In this document: in pieces, positions 34,847-43,419 of the stretch | Layout: each line of letters opens with the position of its first letter | Numbering within the stretch: position 1 is the first letter of the stretch | Source: Rohdeia mirabilis | GTDB lineage: Bacteria; Planctomycetota; UBA1135; GCA-002686595 | Assembly: GCA_007750655.1 (NCBI GenBank) | Contig: CP036290.1 | Location: forward strand, 930,001 to 994,000 | DNA length: 64,000 nucleotides | Direction: 5' to 3' | The notes under the pieces: generated by a model | What the model was told of the DNA's origin: nothing | Seen by the model: the letters and a program-made list of their open reading frames with translations, nothing else | The model's database searches: none | Translations under genes and position numbers: made by a program

Positions 34847-35026
34847 GCGAAGGAGGGAGCCCCGGACGGATCGGATCCGCGGCGGATGCTCGTGGCGCGC
34901 GGGGCGTACCGCGCACGTGCGCACCCCCGGGGCGCGGCGGCGGACGGGCTCGAGCGCCGTCGACGCGTTCGAACGCCATGGGGGGGCTCCCGAGCGGTCG
35001 TGCGTCGCACCCCGGTAGTGGCTAGG

Positions 35027-35899
35027 ATGCCCACCGTGGAGCACCTGCACGAAACGGAGTCGAGCACCGGCGCTGCGAGCTCGTCCGAGCGCGCGGGGTC
35101 GAACTCGCCCCTGCGCGGCGGCGGCCCGGTCTGGACCTTCGCGAACCAGAAGGGCGGCTGCGGGAAGACGACCACGGCCGTGCACCTGGCCGGGGCTCTG
35201 GCGGCGGCGGGCGAACAGGTCCTGTTGATCGACATGGATCCCCAGGCCCACGCGACGATGGCGCTCGGGCGCGCGAGTTCCCCCGGGTCGTCGATCGGCG
35301 ACGTGCTGATGGGGGAGCGGCGGCTCGACGACGTGCTGCAGCAGGTGTCCGAGCAGGTCTGGCTCGCTCCCGCCGCCGGCGATCTCGCGCGTTTCGAGCG
35401 CGCGGCCTCCGAGCGTCCGGACCCCGAACGGGCCCTGCGCCGGGCGCTCGGGACCATGCAGACGCCCTTCGACTGGGTGCTCGTGGACTGTCCGCCGCGC
35501 GCCGACGGGATCCTCACCGCCAACGCGGTCGTGGCCTCGACGACGGTGCTGCTGGTGGTCGAGACCGGCGCGTTCTCCCTGCAGGGGGCGCTCAAGGCCC
35601 GCGGACTGCTCGAGGACATGGCGGACGCGCTCGAGGTCCCGCTCGAGATGCGCGTCGTCGCGACCATCTTCGATCGCGAGCTCGAGTTCGCGCGCGAGGT
35701 CCTCGTGGCCATGCAGGCGCGCTTCGGCGAGCTGCTCTTCGACACGACCGTGCGCTCGGACCGCCGCCTGCGCGAAGCCGCCGGCTACGGCGCGTTCGTC
35801 CAGGACCTGGCGCCCGAGTCGGAGGCCTGCGACGACTTCCGGGCGCTGGCCGAGGAGGCCCGCGCCCACGTTCGGCGCACCTCGGCGGCACGGAGCTGA
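35027..35899 (+). CDS. ParA-family ATPase without a ParB partner
   Basis: A 290-residue P-loop ATPase of the ParA/Soj/MinD class. NQKGGCGKTTTAVHLAGAL is the deviant Walker A (the signature Lys precedes GCGKT), LLIDMDPQAHAT is the A' motif and VLVDCPPRADG is Walker B. Such ATPases position chromosomes, plasmids, chemoreceptors or carbon-fixing shells. No parB, centromere-like repeats or cargo gene is seen next to it, so the cargo is unknown. A TAGGAT hexamer overlaps the ATG (35023-35028), so a GTG nine bases downstream is also possible as a leaderless start. The preceding 180 bases after pyk contain no gene. Confidence 0.8.
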   Translation: MPTVEHLHETESSTGAASSSERAGSNSPLRGGGPVWTFANQKGGCGKTTTAVHLAGALAAAGEQVLLIDMDPQAHATMALGRASSPGSSIGDVLMGERRLDDVLQQVSEQVWLAPAAGDLARFERAASERPDPERALRRALGTMQTPFDWVLVDCPPRADGILTANAVVASTTVLLVVETGAFSLQGALKARGLLEDMADALEVPLEMRVVATIFDRELEFAREVLVAMQARFGELLFDTTVRSDRRLREAAGYGAFVQDLAPESEACDDFRALAEEARAHVRRTSAARS

Positions 35900-36086
35900 G
35901 GGCGGGGCGCCAGGCGCCGGGGCGAGCACGCACTCGGCCCGAACCCGCGTGCTGGCTCCAGCTTGGGTCGCCCGGCGCCCGGCGAGCGGTCCGCGGGACG
36001 ACGCGTGCACCGCGCGCTCGCGACGCTACCCTTGGGGACCGATCGCCGACCGACTTCGGCGCCACCACCGTGAGACACCGCACGTG

Positions 36087-37043
36087 ATGATCGACCTCGC
36101 CCTGCTCTGCAACCTCTACGCGGACGGCCCGACGACGCTCGGCCGTCTCAAGGAGTTGGGGTGCGAGTCGCTCGAGGACGTGGTCGCCCTGTCCGGCACC
36201 GATCTGGGCTGGGCGCTGCAGGAGAGTTCGGAGGCCTGCGAGCGTTTCCGACGCGAGGCGCGGCTCCTGCGCGAACGACGCGGTCCGGTCGCGGGCGAGG
36301 TCCAGGCGAGCGAACGCAGTCGTGGCGCAGCCGAACCGACCCCCGAGGCACGCGCTCGCACGACCGGCGCAGGGGCCGCGACCGCCGGCGATCCCGCCCG
36401 CACCGGACAGCCCGAGGACGAACGCGGCTCGGCGATCGAGCGCCGCCATGCATCCGGCGCCCAACGCCGCGCCAGCGAGTCGGGCAGGCGCGACGGTTCG
36501 TTGCTCGACGTCCTGCTGCGTGCCTGGCGCCGCGCCTCGGGTCGGGACGACGACCAGGATGCGACCGACGTCGCACCGAGCGCCGACGCGAACGGGCCGA
36601 GCGAAGGTTCGAACGCCGAAGTGCCGCGCCCCACCTTCGAGCCCCGTCCGCCCGAACCCTCCGTGCCCGAGCGCCGCGCCCACGACGGACCCGCGCTCGC
36701 GCCCAGCTTCGAGCAGCGCGTCGAACTGAACGCCGCTCCGCGCCGCGCCGAGCCCACCGTCGACACCGCGGCCAACTCGCTGGCCGGCCAGTCGCCGCGC
36801 GCGGCCGCCCAGGCCCCCGCCACCCGAGCCGAGCGCGTGCGGCGCGGAACGCCTCTTCTGCGCGTCGGCTTCGAAGGGGTCGAGGCCGACTACGCGCGCG
36901 AACTCGAGGGCCTGGGGATCGACACGGTGGAGGACTTCCTCGCCTCCCAACCCCTCGACCTCGCCGGGCGCTCGTCCATGCGCTACACGGTCCTGTTGCG
37001 CATGCAGTTCGTGGCCCGCCGCGAGCTCGAACGGGTTCCCTGA
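36087..37043 (+). CDS. Protein with two terminal helical modules and a disordered middle
   Basis: A 318-residue protein. Residues 1-50 (LCNLYADGPTTLGRLKELGCESLEDVVALSGTDLGWAL) and residues 255-318 (LRVGFEGVEADYARELEGLGIDTVEDFLA) each resemble a helix-hairpin-helix turn of the kind in DUF4332 and related Gly-x-(D/T)-x-(E/D)-(D/V)-(L/F)-L modules. The 200 residues between them are rich in Ala, Arg, Pro, Glu and Ser and look disordered. A DNA- or protein-bridging role is suggested by the layout. It follows the ParA gene by 187 bases on the same strand and could be its partner, but there is no evidence beyond position. A GTG immediately before the ATG is another possible start. Confidence 0.5.
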   Translation: MIDLALLCNLYADGPTTLGRLKELGCESLEDVVALSGTDLGWALQESSEACERFRREARLLRERRGPVAGEVQASERSRGAAEPTPEARARTTGAGAATAGDPARTGQPEDERGSAIERRHASGAQRRASESGRRDGSLLDVLLRAWRRASGRDDDQDATDVAPSADANGPSEGSNAEVPRPTFEPRPPEPSVPERRAHDGPALAPSFEQRVELNAAPRRAEPTVDTAANSLAGQSPRAAAQAPATRAERVRRGTPLLRVGFEGVEADYARELEGLGIDTVEDFLASQPLDLAGRSSMRYTVLLRMQFVARRELERVP

Positions 37044-37118
37044 CCGGCTGGACGCCCGTGGATGCCCGGGCACCGCGGTTCGAGCCCGTGCGGGGCCGGT
37101 CGCACGGGGTCGATCGAG

Positions 37119-37124
37119 TATCGT
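37119..37124 (+). promoter_or_regulatory. Candidate -10 element of the aminotransferase gene
   Basis: TATCGT 26 bases before the GTG at 37150 would start transcription near 37131 and give a leader of about 19 bases. The upstream alternative start at 37123 overlaps this hexamer, which argues for 37150. Confidence 0.3.
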
Positions 37125-37149
37125 GGTCGCCCTCCCGACCCAAAGCCTC

Positions 37150-38415
37150 GTGAATCCGCCCTCAGCCAACGCCGGACCGCTCGATCGGAGCATCGCCCTG
37201 ATCCCCGAGTCCCAAGACCGTCCCGGTGACGATCCGATCTTCTCGCTGAACGCGGAAGCCCTCGAACGCGCCGCCACCGGTGCGAAGGTCGTCAACGCGA
37301 CGCTCGGTGCCCTGTTCGACGACGACGGGTCGCTGGCGGTGATGCAGAGCGTGTTCGACGCCCTGCGTGCCGTGCCGCCCGAACGCGCCGCCGCCTACGC
37401 ACCCATCGCCGGACCGCCCGAGTTCCTGACGGCGGTGCTCGACGACCTCTACGGCGGGCACGCGCTGCACGAGCAGTCGGTGATCGTCGGCACGCCGGGC
37501 GGAACGGGCGCGCTGTACGACGCGATCGTCAACTTCACCGAGCCGGGCCACGCGCTCCTGACGTCGAGCTACTACTGGTCGCCCTACGGGATCCTGGCCG
37601 ATCACGCGCGCCGCGGACTGACCACGTTCCGCATGTTCGACGAGGCGGGCGACTTCGACGTCGCGAGCCTCGAGCGACGCCTCCACGAACTGCTGGACGA
37701 GCAGGGGCGCGCGCTGGTCGTCCTGAACACGCCGTGCCACAACCCGACGGGCTTCTCGCTCGACGACGACGAGTGGCGCCGCACGGTGAAGGTCCTGCGC
37801 GACGCGAGCGAGAAGGGCCCGATCGCCCTGTGCATCGACTACGCCTACGCCGAGTTCGCGGCCGAGCGCTCGGGGAGTTGGCGCGATCACGTGGCCGGAC
37901 TGATCGACCGCGTGACCCTCCTGGTGGCCTGGACCGCGTCCAAGTCGTTCACCCAGTACGGCGCCCGGGTCGGCGCGCTGGTGGCGAGCCACGCGGACCC
38001 CGCCGAGCGCGAGCGCCTCCTGAACGCCTTGCGCTACACCTGCCGCGGCACCTGGTCGAACTGCAACCACCTCGGCATGTCGGGCGTGGCCGACGCGCTG
38101 ATCCGGCCCGAGCTGCGGGCGCGCCTCGAGAGCGAACGCGGCGACCTGCGCGCGCTCCTCGACGCGCGTGTGAAGGTCTTCAACGAGCACGCGAGCGGCA
38201 CGTCGTTGCGCTATCCGCGCTACGAGGGCGGCTTCTTCGTGTCGTGCTTCACCAGCGACCCGCACGCCGTCGCGCAGCGCTGCAAGGCGCAGGGCCTCTT
38301 CCTCGTTCCGCTGCAAGGAGCCGTGCGCGTGGCGCTGTGCTCGGTGCCGGCCGCGGACATCCCGTTCCTCGTCGAAGTGCTCGACGAAGCCGTCCGAAGC
38401 GTCGAGAACCGCTGA
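37150..38415 (+). CDS. Class I/II (aspartate/aromatic) aminotransferase
   Basis: A 421-residue PLP fold-type I aminotransferase. The substrate and cofactor blocks are LNTPCHNPTGFSL (the Asn of N-P-T-G that contacts PLP), CIDYAYAEF with the Asp that binds the pyridine nitrogen, and the AWTASKSFTQYGARVGAL segment, where Lys265 is the PLP lysine and Arg follows. The overall pattern is that of aromatic and aspartate aminotransferases (AspC/TyrB-like), which transaminate aspartate, tyrosine or phenylalanine with 2-oxoglutarate. The exact specificity is not readable. It is followed after one base by upp, so the two are probably cotranscribed. The start is uncertain: GTG 37150 was chosen over GTG 37123. 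Confidence 0.8.
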   Translation: MNPPSANAGPLDRSIALIPESQDRPGDDPIFSLNAEALERAATGAKVVNATLGALFDDDGSLAVMQSVFDALRAVPPERAAAYAPIAGPPEFLTAVLDDLYGGHALHEQSVIVGTPGGTGALYDAIVNFTEPGHALLTSSYYWSPYGILADHARRGLTTFRMFDEAGDFDVASLERRLHELLDEQGRALVVLNTPCHNPTGFSLDDDEWRRTVKVLRDASEKGPIALCIDYAYAEFAAERSGSWRDHVAGLIDRVTLLVAWTASKSFTQYGARVGALVASHADPAERERLLNALRYTCRGTWSNCNHLGMSGVADALIRPELRARLESERGDLRALLDARVKVFNEHASGTSLRYPRYEGGFFVSCFTSDPHAVAQRCKAQGLFLVPLQGAVRVALCSVPAADIPFLVEVLDEAVRSVENR

Positions 38416-38416
38416 C

Positions 38417-39196
38417 ATGCACAGGAGCGAGCACGGCTACGGCGAACGCGTCACCATCTTCGACGACCCGGTGACCGCGACGCTGCTGGCCCGGCTCGGT
38501 TCGCCCGACAGCACGCGCGCCGAGGTCCTCGCGAACCTGCGCAGCGTGTACGCGGGCCTCTGCGCCGAAGCCGCCGTCGACCGCCTTCCGCGCGTGCGCC
38601 GCGAAGTGCCGACGCGGATGGAGGAGAAGCACCCGGGGACCGGGATCTGGCGTGGCGAGTTGGTCGATCCGGCGTCAGAGGTCGTGGTCGTCGACGTGAT
38701 CCGCGGCGGCATCGTTCCCAGCCAGGTCTGCTTCGAGGCGCTGTCGCGGATCCTGCCCGAGGACCACGTGCGCCTCGACCACCTGCACATGTCGCGCGTC
38801 ACCGGACCGGACGGCTCGATCACCGGCACGGACCTGTTCGGGAGCAAGATCGGCGGTCCCGTCGAAGGTCGGCACCTGTTCGTGCCCGATCCGATGGGCG
38901 CGACCGGCTCGACCGTGGTGACGGCGCTCGACCACTACCTCGAGTCGTTCGGCACGCCCGCGTCGGTCAGCGTCCTGACCGCGATCTGCACCCCGGAGTT
39001 CCTGCGGCGCGTCCTCGAGCACCCCGCGAACGTGCACGTGGTGACGGGGCGCCTCGATCGCGGCCTGTCGCCGGACGTGGTGCTCGCGACGCCGCCGGGC
39101 ACGCGCTGGAGCGAGGAGCGCGGACTGGACGCGGACGGCTACATCGTCCCCGGCGCCGGTGGCGTGGGCGAGGTCCTGAACAACAGCTGGTGCTGA
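38417..39196 (+). CDS. upp: Uracil phosphoribosyltransferase
   Basis: A 259-residue type I phosphoribosyltransferase of the UPRTase group, which makes UMP from uracil and PRPP. The PRPP-binding motif is LFVPDPMGATGSTVVTALDHYL, with the usual acidic pair replaced by DP as in UPRTases. The uracil-binding C-terminal loop reads DGYIVPGAGGVGEVL, and the flexible-loop region is near HMSRV. It is longer than typical UPRTases (about 210) by an N-terminal extension of some 40-50 residues. The ATG at 38417 lies one base after the aminotransferase stop. Pyrimidine salvage is the likely role, although a related phosphoribosyl transfer is possible. Confidence 0.8.
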   Translation: MHRSEHGYGERVTIFDDPVTATLLARLGSPDSTRAEVLANLRSVYAGLCAEAAVDRLPRVRREVPTRMEEKHPGTGIWRGELVDPASEVVVVDVIRGGIVPSQVCFEALSRILPEDHVRLDHLHMSRVTGPDGSITGTDLFGSKIGGPVEGRHLFVPDPMGATGSTVVTALDHYLESFGTPASVSVLTAICTPEFLRRVLEHPANVHVVTGRLDRGLSPDVVLATPPGTRWSEERGLDADGYIVPGAGGVGEVLNNSWC

Positions 39197-39258
39197 GCGC
39201 CGGTCGGCCATCTGGGCGACTCGTGCTCCTTCATTCTCGAACCCGTACCGATCCCACC

Positions 39259-39684
39259 ATGGAACGACGCCTTCTCACGCTCACTGGTCTCGCCCTCTCG
39301 GTCGTCGTCGCGAGCTGCACGGGTTCCGACGACGCCGCGCCGGCCACGGACGGTGGCGCGGCGCAGGCCCCGGCGGTCGAGGAACGTCCGCTGTCCGACG
39401 CGGTCGCGCTCTACTCCGGCGGCACGCAGCCGTCCTGCGCCTTCTGCCACGGAGCGAAGGGCGAGGGCGCGATGATGGGGCCCGCTCTCGACGGTCTCGG
39501 CGAGGACTGGACGATCGACGAGTTGGCGTCGTTCATCAGCGATCCGCCGGCGTACGCGGCCGACCACGCGCGCCTGACCGAGCTCGCCGGTCGCTACCAG
39601 ATGCCGATGCCCAAGCCGAGTGGCTTCGACGCGAGCGACTCGCGGGTCATGGCGCGCTGGTTGCTCGAGGGCATGCCGCGCTGA
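39259..39684 (+). CDS. Cytochrome c lipoprotein
   Basis: A 141-residue exported protein. A signal peptide ends in a VVASC lipobox, so it should be lipid-anchored. An acidic, Ala-rich linker (about 25-48) comes next. Residues 50-140 form a single class I cytochrome c domain: heme attachment at CAFCH (Cys60, Cys63, His64), and the axial methionine probably in YQMPMPKPSGFD, with an HxxMxxW-like helical end (VMARWLLEGMP). It would shuttle electrons in the periplasm. The isolated gene has no oxidase, reductase or maturation partner nearby. It lies 62 bases after upp, so cotranscription with the metabolic genes is possible but not informative. Confidence 0.85.
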   Translation: MERRLLTLTGLALSVVVASCTGSDDAAPATDGGAAQAPAVEERPLSDAVALYSGGTQPSCAFCHGAKGEGAMMGPALDGLGEDWTIDELASFISDPPAYAADHARLTELAGRYQMPMPKPSGFDASDSRVMARWLLEGMPR

Positions 39685-39701
39685 CGGTCGCGCGCGGTCG
39701 T

Positions 39702-40193
39702 TCAGCGCGCCGCGCCCGATGCCACGTAGAAGGCGGGCGCGCGGTCCCAGTGCAGCACGGTGACCTCGGTCCCGCGCGGCTGGGTGGTCAGCACGCGGCG
39801 CAGCTCGCTCTCGCGCATGACCACGCCGCAGCCGCTGAAACGCCCGTCGCGTTCGCAGGCGAAGACGCGGCAGGTTCCGGCCAGCACGTCCTCGATCAGA
39901 TCGATCGCCGCCGGCAGTTCGCTCGCGCGTCCGCTGCCCGGCGGTGCGTCGAACTCGGCCGAGAAGCGCCCCCAGCGCACCGCGACGCGATCGCGGTCTC
40001 CCGTGTCGACGAGCAGCGGTCCGTGTTCGCCGGAAGGGGAGGGGACCTCGAGCACGAAGTAGCGTCCGCCGCCCGGGGCCGCTTCACTGCGAGCGAAACG
40101 CGCGAGGACCGGATTGCCGTGCAGGAGCGCGTGGGCGAGGTCGGCGCTCGTCTCGTCGAGCTGGTCGATGCCGTCGAATCCGTAGGTGGCCAT
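39702..40193 (-). CDS. Protein of unknown function, 163 residues
   Basis: A cytoplasmic-looking protein starting MATYGFDGIDQLDETSADLAHALLHGNPVLARFARSE. Strand-like segments follow (YFVLEVPSPSGEHGPLLVDTGD, RVAVRWGRFSAEF), then a helical region (AAIDLIEDVLAG) and an alternating strand (VFACERDGRFSGCGVVM). No signal peptide or membrane segment is present, and I recognise no family. The ATG at 40193 was preferred because the upstream in-frame sequence is Arg/Ala-rich and lacks a plausible coding character. It converges with the cytochrome gene and shares the minus strand with the kinase gene 240 bases upstream. Confidence 0.5.
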   Translation of the reverse strand: MATYGFDGIDQLDETSADLAHALLHGNPVLARFARSEAAPGGGRYFVLEVPSPSGEHGPLLVDTGDRDRVAVRWGRFSAEFDAPPGSGRASELPAAIDLIEDVLAGTCRVFACERDGRFSGCGVVMRESELRRVLTTQPRGTEVTVLHWDRAPAFYVASGAAR

Positions 40194-40432
40194 GGTCGCA
40201 GGTCGGGGTGGGGCGGCCCGACACCTTAGTGATGTGATCGACTCGCTCGGCGCGCGCTCTCCCTTCGAATCGGCCCCGCGAGTCGGAGCCGCCTCGCGCG
40301 GGCGCGCCGCTGCGCCCTGGCCTTCGGCGGGCCGCACTGCCCGGAGCGTCTCGAGCAGGGGGCGGCGTCGGCGCCACGCAACCCGCACGGCGCGCCGAGC
40401 TGTCTCGACGGACCGCATCGAGCCACGAGCGC

Positions 40433-41518
40433 TCAGCGCGCCGCGACGATCGCTTCGAGCTCGCGTCGGCGTCCTTCGATGCGCTCGACGAGTCGGAGCT
40501 GGGCCCGCGCGCGGTCGAGGTTCTGGCCCTCGCGCTCGACGCGGAAGTAGACGTCGCCCGCCAAGTGGTCAGCGAGGAAGCGCACGCCCTGCTGCAGGGT
40601 CATGATGCGAGCGCCCTCGACGAGCAGCGCCCGCTCGAGCGGTTCGATCGTCGCGCCGAATCCGTCCAGGAACCCGTCCACCAGCGCCACGAAGACTTCG
40701 CGGCCCACGTCGATCGCATCGAGGTCGGTCTCGTCCTCCGGGCGCCCCGAAGCCATCGAGCGCACGAGGTCGCCGAAGTCGAACAGGCTGCTGGTGGGCA
40801 TCACCGTGTCGAGGTCGATGACGCACAGACCGCGGCGGGTCGCGTCGTCGAACAGCACGTTCGAGATCTTCGCGTCGTTGTGCGCGATGCGTTCGGGCAG
40901 CACTCCGGCGGCGAGGGCCGAGGTGATCGACCCGGCGCCGGCGCGGCGGGCGAGCGCGAACTCGATCGCGTCCGCGGCGGAGGCCCGGCGTTCGTCCGTC
41001 GCCCGTTCGAGAGCGCTCGCCAGTTGCTCGAAGCGGTGCGGCGTGTCGTGGAAGCGCGGCAGCGACTCGGCCAGTCGCGGCCCGTCGTAGCCAGCCATGT
41101 GCGTGAGGAATCGTCCACAGGCGACGGCCGCTTCGCGCGCGTCGTTCGCGTCCCGCGGTTCGAGCAGGCAGATGCTGTTCTCGATGAACTCGAAGCAACG
41201 CCAGGGCTGTCCGTCGGCGGCGTCGCGCAGCCAGTCGTCACCATTGCGCGTGCGCACCAACCGCAGCGCGCGCCGCTCCTGGTCCGTGCTGCCCGCCAAG
41301 TGTCCCGAGAGGTGATCGGTGACGGCGACGAGGTTGTCCATGACCACCTCGGGGCGCGTGAAGACCGTGGTGTTGACGCGCTGCAGCAGGAAGCGCCGAG
41401 CGCCGCCGGTCGTCGTGACGACGTACGAGCTGTTGATGTGCCCACCGGCCTGGGGGCGGATCGAGTCGACGGGGGCGCCCAGGTCGAAGTGGGCGGCGAT
41501 CGTGGCGGGGGAGGACAC
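40433..41518 (-). CDS. N-acetylhexosamine-1-kinase-like phosphotransferase
   Basis: A 361-residue kinase of the aminoglycoside phosphotransferase/choline kinase fold. The catalytic HND-x-K-x-x-N motif (HNDAKISNVLFD, His213, Asp215) and the metal-binding IDLDTVMP segment (Asp235, Asp237) are present. The N-terminal half has the ATP-binding beta sheet (SIRPQAGGHINSSYVV, FLLQRVN). The IDLDTV(M/K)P(T/G)-x-x-x-x-D(F/I)GD-x-x-R(S)x block is typical of NahK, which phosphorylates the anomeric position of N-acetylgalactosamine or N-acetylglucosamine. The specificity is therefore sugar-like but not proven. The GTG at 41518 begins immediately upstream of the family match. The repeat cluster occupies its upstream region, so its promoter must lie inside or beyond the repeats. 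Confidence 0.75.
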   Translation of the reverse strand: MSSPATIAAHFDLGAPVDSIRPQAGGHINSSYVVTTTGGARRFLLQRVNTTVFTRPEVVMDNLVAVTDHLSGHLAGSTDQERRALRLVRTRNGDDWLRDAADGQPWRCFEFIENSICLLEPRDANDAREAAVACGRFLTHMAGYDGPRLAESLPRFHDTPHRFEQLASALERATDERRASAADAIEFALARRAGAGSITSALAAGVLPERIAHNDAKISNVLFDDATRRGLCVIDLDTVMPTSSLFDFGDLVRSMASGRPEDETDLDAIDVGREVFVALVDGFLDGFGATIEPLERALLVEGARIMTLQQGVRFLADHLAGDVYFRVEREGQNLDRARAQLRLVERIEGRRRELEAIVAAR

Positions 41519-41534
41519 GTGGGTGGGGGTCCGT

Positions 41535-41571
41535 TCGGTACGGCGTCAGGCACGCAGCTGCCACCTGCCGC
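41535..41571. repeat. Palindromic repeat, copy 1 (diverged)
   Basis: TCGGTACGGCGTCAGGCAC (41535-41553), GCAGC, then TGCCACCTGCCGC (41559-41571). It is the same element as the two copies of the adjacent inverted repeat but with a different five-base centre. Each copy is an interrupted palindrome (CAGGCAC against GTGCC-ACCTG), like REP or RAYT-associated elements. It lies in the same orientation as copy 2, with 52 bases between their starts. Confidence 0.8.
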
Positions 41572-41575
41572 GCCG

Positions 41576-41700
41576 ACGCCCGTTGATCGGTACGGCGTCA
41601 GGCACACATGTGCCACCTGCCGCCAACGATGCTGCGATTCGCAACGACCAGGGCGGCAGGTGGCACATGTGTGCCTGACGCCGTACCGATCAACGGGCGT
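41576..41700. repeat. Perfect 49-bp inverted repeat made of two palindromic copies
   Basis: The left arm 41576-41624 and right arm 41652-41700 are exact reverse complements over 49 bases, separated by 27 bases (41625-41651). Each arm contains the core TCGGTACGGCGTCAGGCAC, ACATG, TGCCACCTGCCGC and a 10-base outer flank ACGCCCGTTG. The right arm covers the last two sense codons and the stop codon of the radical SAM gene, and the same bases are therefore copied in the left arm. The whole could fold as a very large cruciform or serve as a bidirectional terminator between the two minus-strand genes. No transposase for it is in the window. Confidence 0.85.
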
Positions 41701-43090
41701 AGGCGCGCCGGGCGAACAAGAGCGTCAGGAACGGCAGCATGTTCGTCTTGTTCGGGATCAGACTGAAGATCCGGAACAGGCGCTTCGGCTTCAGGTAGAA
41801 GCGGCGGTAGGCCTTCTTGCGCAGCTTGAAGATCTGCTCCTCGGTCACCGCGCTGAGGTTGATCTGCGACTGGTAGGGCTCGTAGGTGCTCCAGTCGTTC
41901 GGCAGCTCGAAGCCCGCGTTCTCGACCTGCTTGAACAGTTCCGTGCCCTTGAACGGGATGACGCGGAAGAACGCGGCGGTGTGGAACGACGAACTGGCCG
42001 CCCAGTCGATCGTCGCCTCCATCTCCTCCTCGGTCTCGGTCGGGAAGCCCAGCATGAACGCGCCGTGGACCATGACGCCCTGCTTGGCCGTGAAGTCGAC
42101 GATGTGGCGCACCTTGTCGATCTTCAGGTTCTTCTTCATGACCTTCTGGATCCGCGGCACGGCGGACTCCACGGCGATCATGCAGCGGTACATGCCGGCC
42201 TGCTTGAGCAGCACCACGAGCTCCTCGTCGAGGATGTCGCCGCGGAAGCCGTTCGGGAAGGTCAGCTTGATCTTCCAGCCGTTGTCGATGATGCCGCGCG
42301 CGATGGTCTTCGCGCGCTCCGGCTTGAAGTTGAAGATGTCGTCCATGAAGACGAACTCCTTCACGCCGTAGTCCTCGACCAGGAGCCGCATCTCGGCCAG
42401 CACGTTCTCGGCCGAGCGCTCGCGGAACACCTTGCCGTAGGAGTTGTGGCAGTAGGTGCAGCGCCACGGGCAGGCGCGCGACGAGAACATCGTCGCGAAC
42501 TCCTTGTGCGCGTAGATCACGCCGCCACGCGGGACCTTGTGGTACTTCGCGTGGTCGACCAGGTCCCAGGCCGGGAAGGGCAGTTCGTCGAGGTCGCGCG
42601 GGGGCGACCGATCGGGCTCGTGGACGACCTCGCCCTCGGCGTTGCGCCACGAGATGCCTTCGCAGCCCGACCACTCGGTCCGACCGAGCGCCACACCGTC
42701 GAGCACGTCGGCGAAGGTGACCTCGCCCTCGCCGCGCACCACGATGTGGACGTTCTCGTCCTTCATGACGTCGTCGGACGCCACGCTCGGGTGCGGTCCG
42801 CCGCAGACGACCACGGCCTTCGGCAGGCGCTCGCGGACGAGCTTCGCCAGCTCGTGCATGCAGCCCGCCTCGTAGGTCATCGCCGACAGGCCCACGACGT
42901 CGGGCGCGAGGCGTTCGAGTTCCTCCACGCAGCGCTCGGGGGTCCAGTCCTCGACCTTCATGTCGAGGATGTGCATGTCGCCGTGGCCGCGCTCTCGGGC
43001 GACCGCGGCGATCATCATCACGCCCAGCGGGTGGACGTGCGTGAACTGGGTGTACGGGTGATACGTCTGGACGAGTGCGGTGCGGACCAT
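41690..43090 (-). CDS. B12-binding radical SAM protein
   Basis: A 466-residue class B radical SAM enzyme. Residues 1-150 are a cobalamin-binding Rossmann domain (VGLSAMTYEAGCMHELAKLV, VVCGGPHPS). Residues 195-400 are the radical SAM barrel with the 4Fe-4S motif C-x3-C-x2-C (Cys207, Cys211, Cys214 in SSRACPWRCTYCHN), followed by MDDIFNF and the AVES region. The C-terminal part (about 410-466) is basic and hydrophobic. Such enzymes methylate or rearrange unactivated carbons of lipids, phosphonates or peptides; the substrate is unknown. The DxHxxG lower-ligand motif is absent, as is common in this class. Its final codons lie inside the inverted repeat. It is divergent from the 43420 gene. Confidence 0.8.
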   Translation of the reverse strand: MVRTALVQTYHPYTQFTHVHPLGVMMIAAVARERGHGDMHILDMKVEDWTPERCVEELERLAPDVVGLSAMTYEAGCMHELAKLVRERLPKAVVVCGGPHPSVASDDVMKDENVHIVVRGEGEVTFADVLDGVALGRTEWSGCEGISWRNAEGEVVHEPDRSPPRDLDELPFPAWDLVDHAKYHKVPRGGVIYAHKEFATMFSSRACPWRCTYCHNSYGKVFRERSAENVLAEMRLLVEDYGVKEFVFMDDIFNFKPERAKTIARGIIDNGWKIKLTFPNGFRGDILDEELVVLLKQAGMYRCMIAVESAVPRIQKVMKKNLKIDKVRHIVDFTAKQGVMVHGAFMLGFPTETEEEMEATIDWAASSSFHTAAFFRVIPFKGTELFKQVENAGFELPNDWSTYEPYQSQINLSAVTEEQIFKLRKKAYRRFYLKPKRLFRIFSLIPNKTNMLPFLTLLFARRAYAR

Positions 43091-43419
43091 GGTGGCCGTC
43101 GATGATAGCCGCGATCGGTCCTCGCGCCGCGCACGGTCGCGGGCGGCGGGTCGGCGCAACGACTTCCGACCGAGGGCCCGTGCTGGTTCGCCGCGCGCCA
43201 CCCTGGGGCTCGCCCCGACCTCTTGCCAGCGGGCTCGCGACCGCGCACGTCCGCGCCCTGCGGCGGGTACGATTCTCCACGGATCGAGCGAACGTCGCGG
43301 TCCGCGCTCACGTCGATCTCCGAGGAGTCCGTGCGCGCCGCAGATCGACGACACCGCTCGCGATCTCGAACGACGACCCCACCTGCCGGCCCACCCTTCC
43401 GTCCCCCGGAGCGCCTCCC
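43091..43419. other. 329-bp divergent promoter region of two radical SAM genes
   Basis: On the minus strand, TATCAT (43102-43107) lies 11 bases before the ATG at 43090, giving a leader of only a few bases. On the plus strand, TACGAT (43268-43273) could start a leader of about 140 bases for the 43420 gene, whose TTG has GGAG eight bases upstream (43408-43411). I see no gene here. Confidence 0.35.
43102..43107 (-). promoter_or_regulatory. Candidate -10 element of the 41690 gene
   Basis: TATCAT on the minus strand, 11 bases upstream of the start codon. There is no ribosome binding site between them, consistent with a nearly leaderless mRNA. Judged by eye. Confidence 0.35.

Noticed and set aside
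33158..36010. 950-residue antisense frame over pyk and ParA
   Set aside because: It covers two certain plus-strand genes and has no recognisable motif.
41535..41700. CRISPR array
   Set aside because: Only three copies, inverted relative to each other, with a 27-bp spacer and no cas genes; palindromic interspersed repeats fit better.
40565..43105. 846-residue plus-strand frame crossing the repeat cluster
   Set aside because: It is antisense to the kinase and radical SAM genes, both supported by catalytic motifs. It reads through the repeats by chance.
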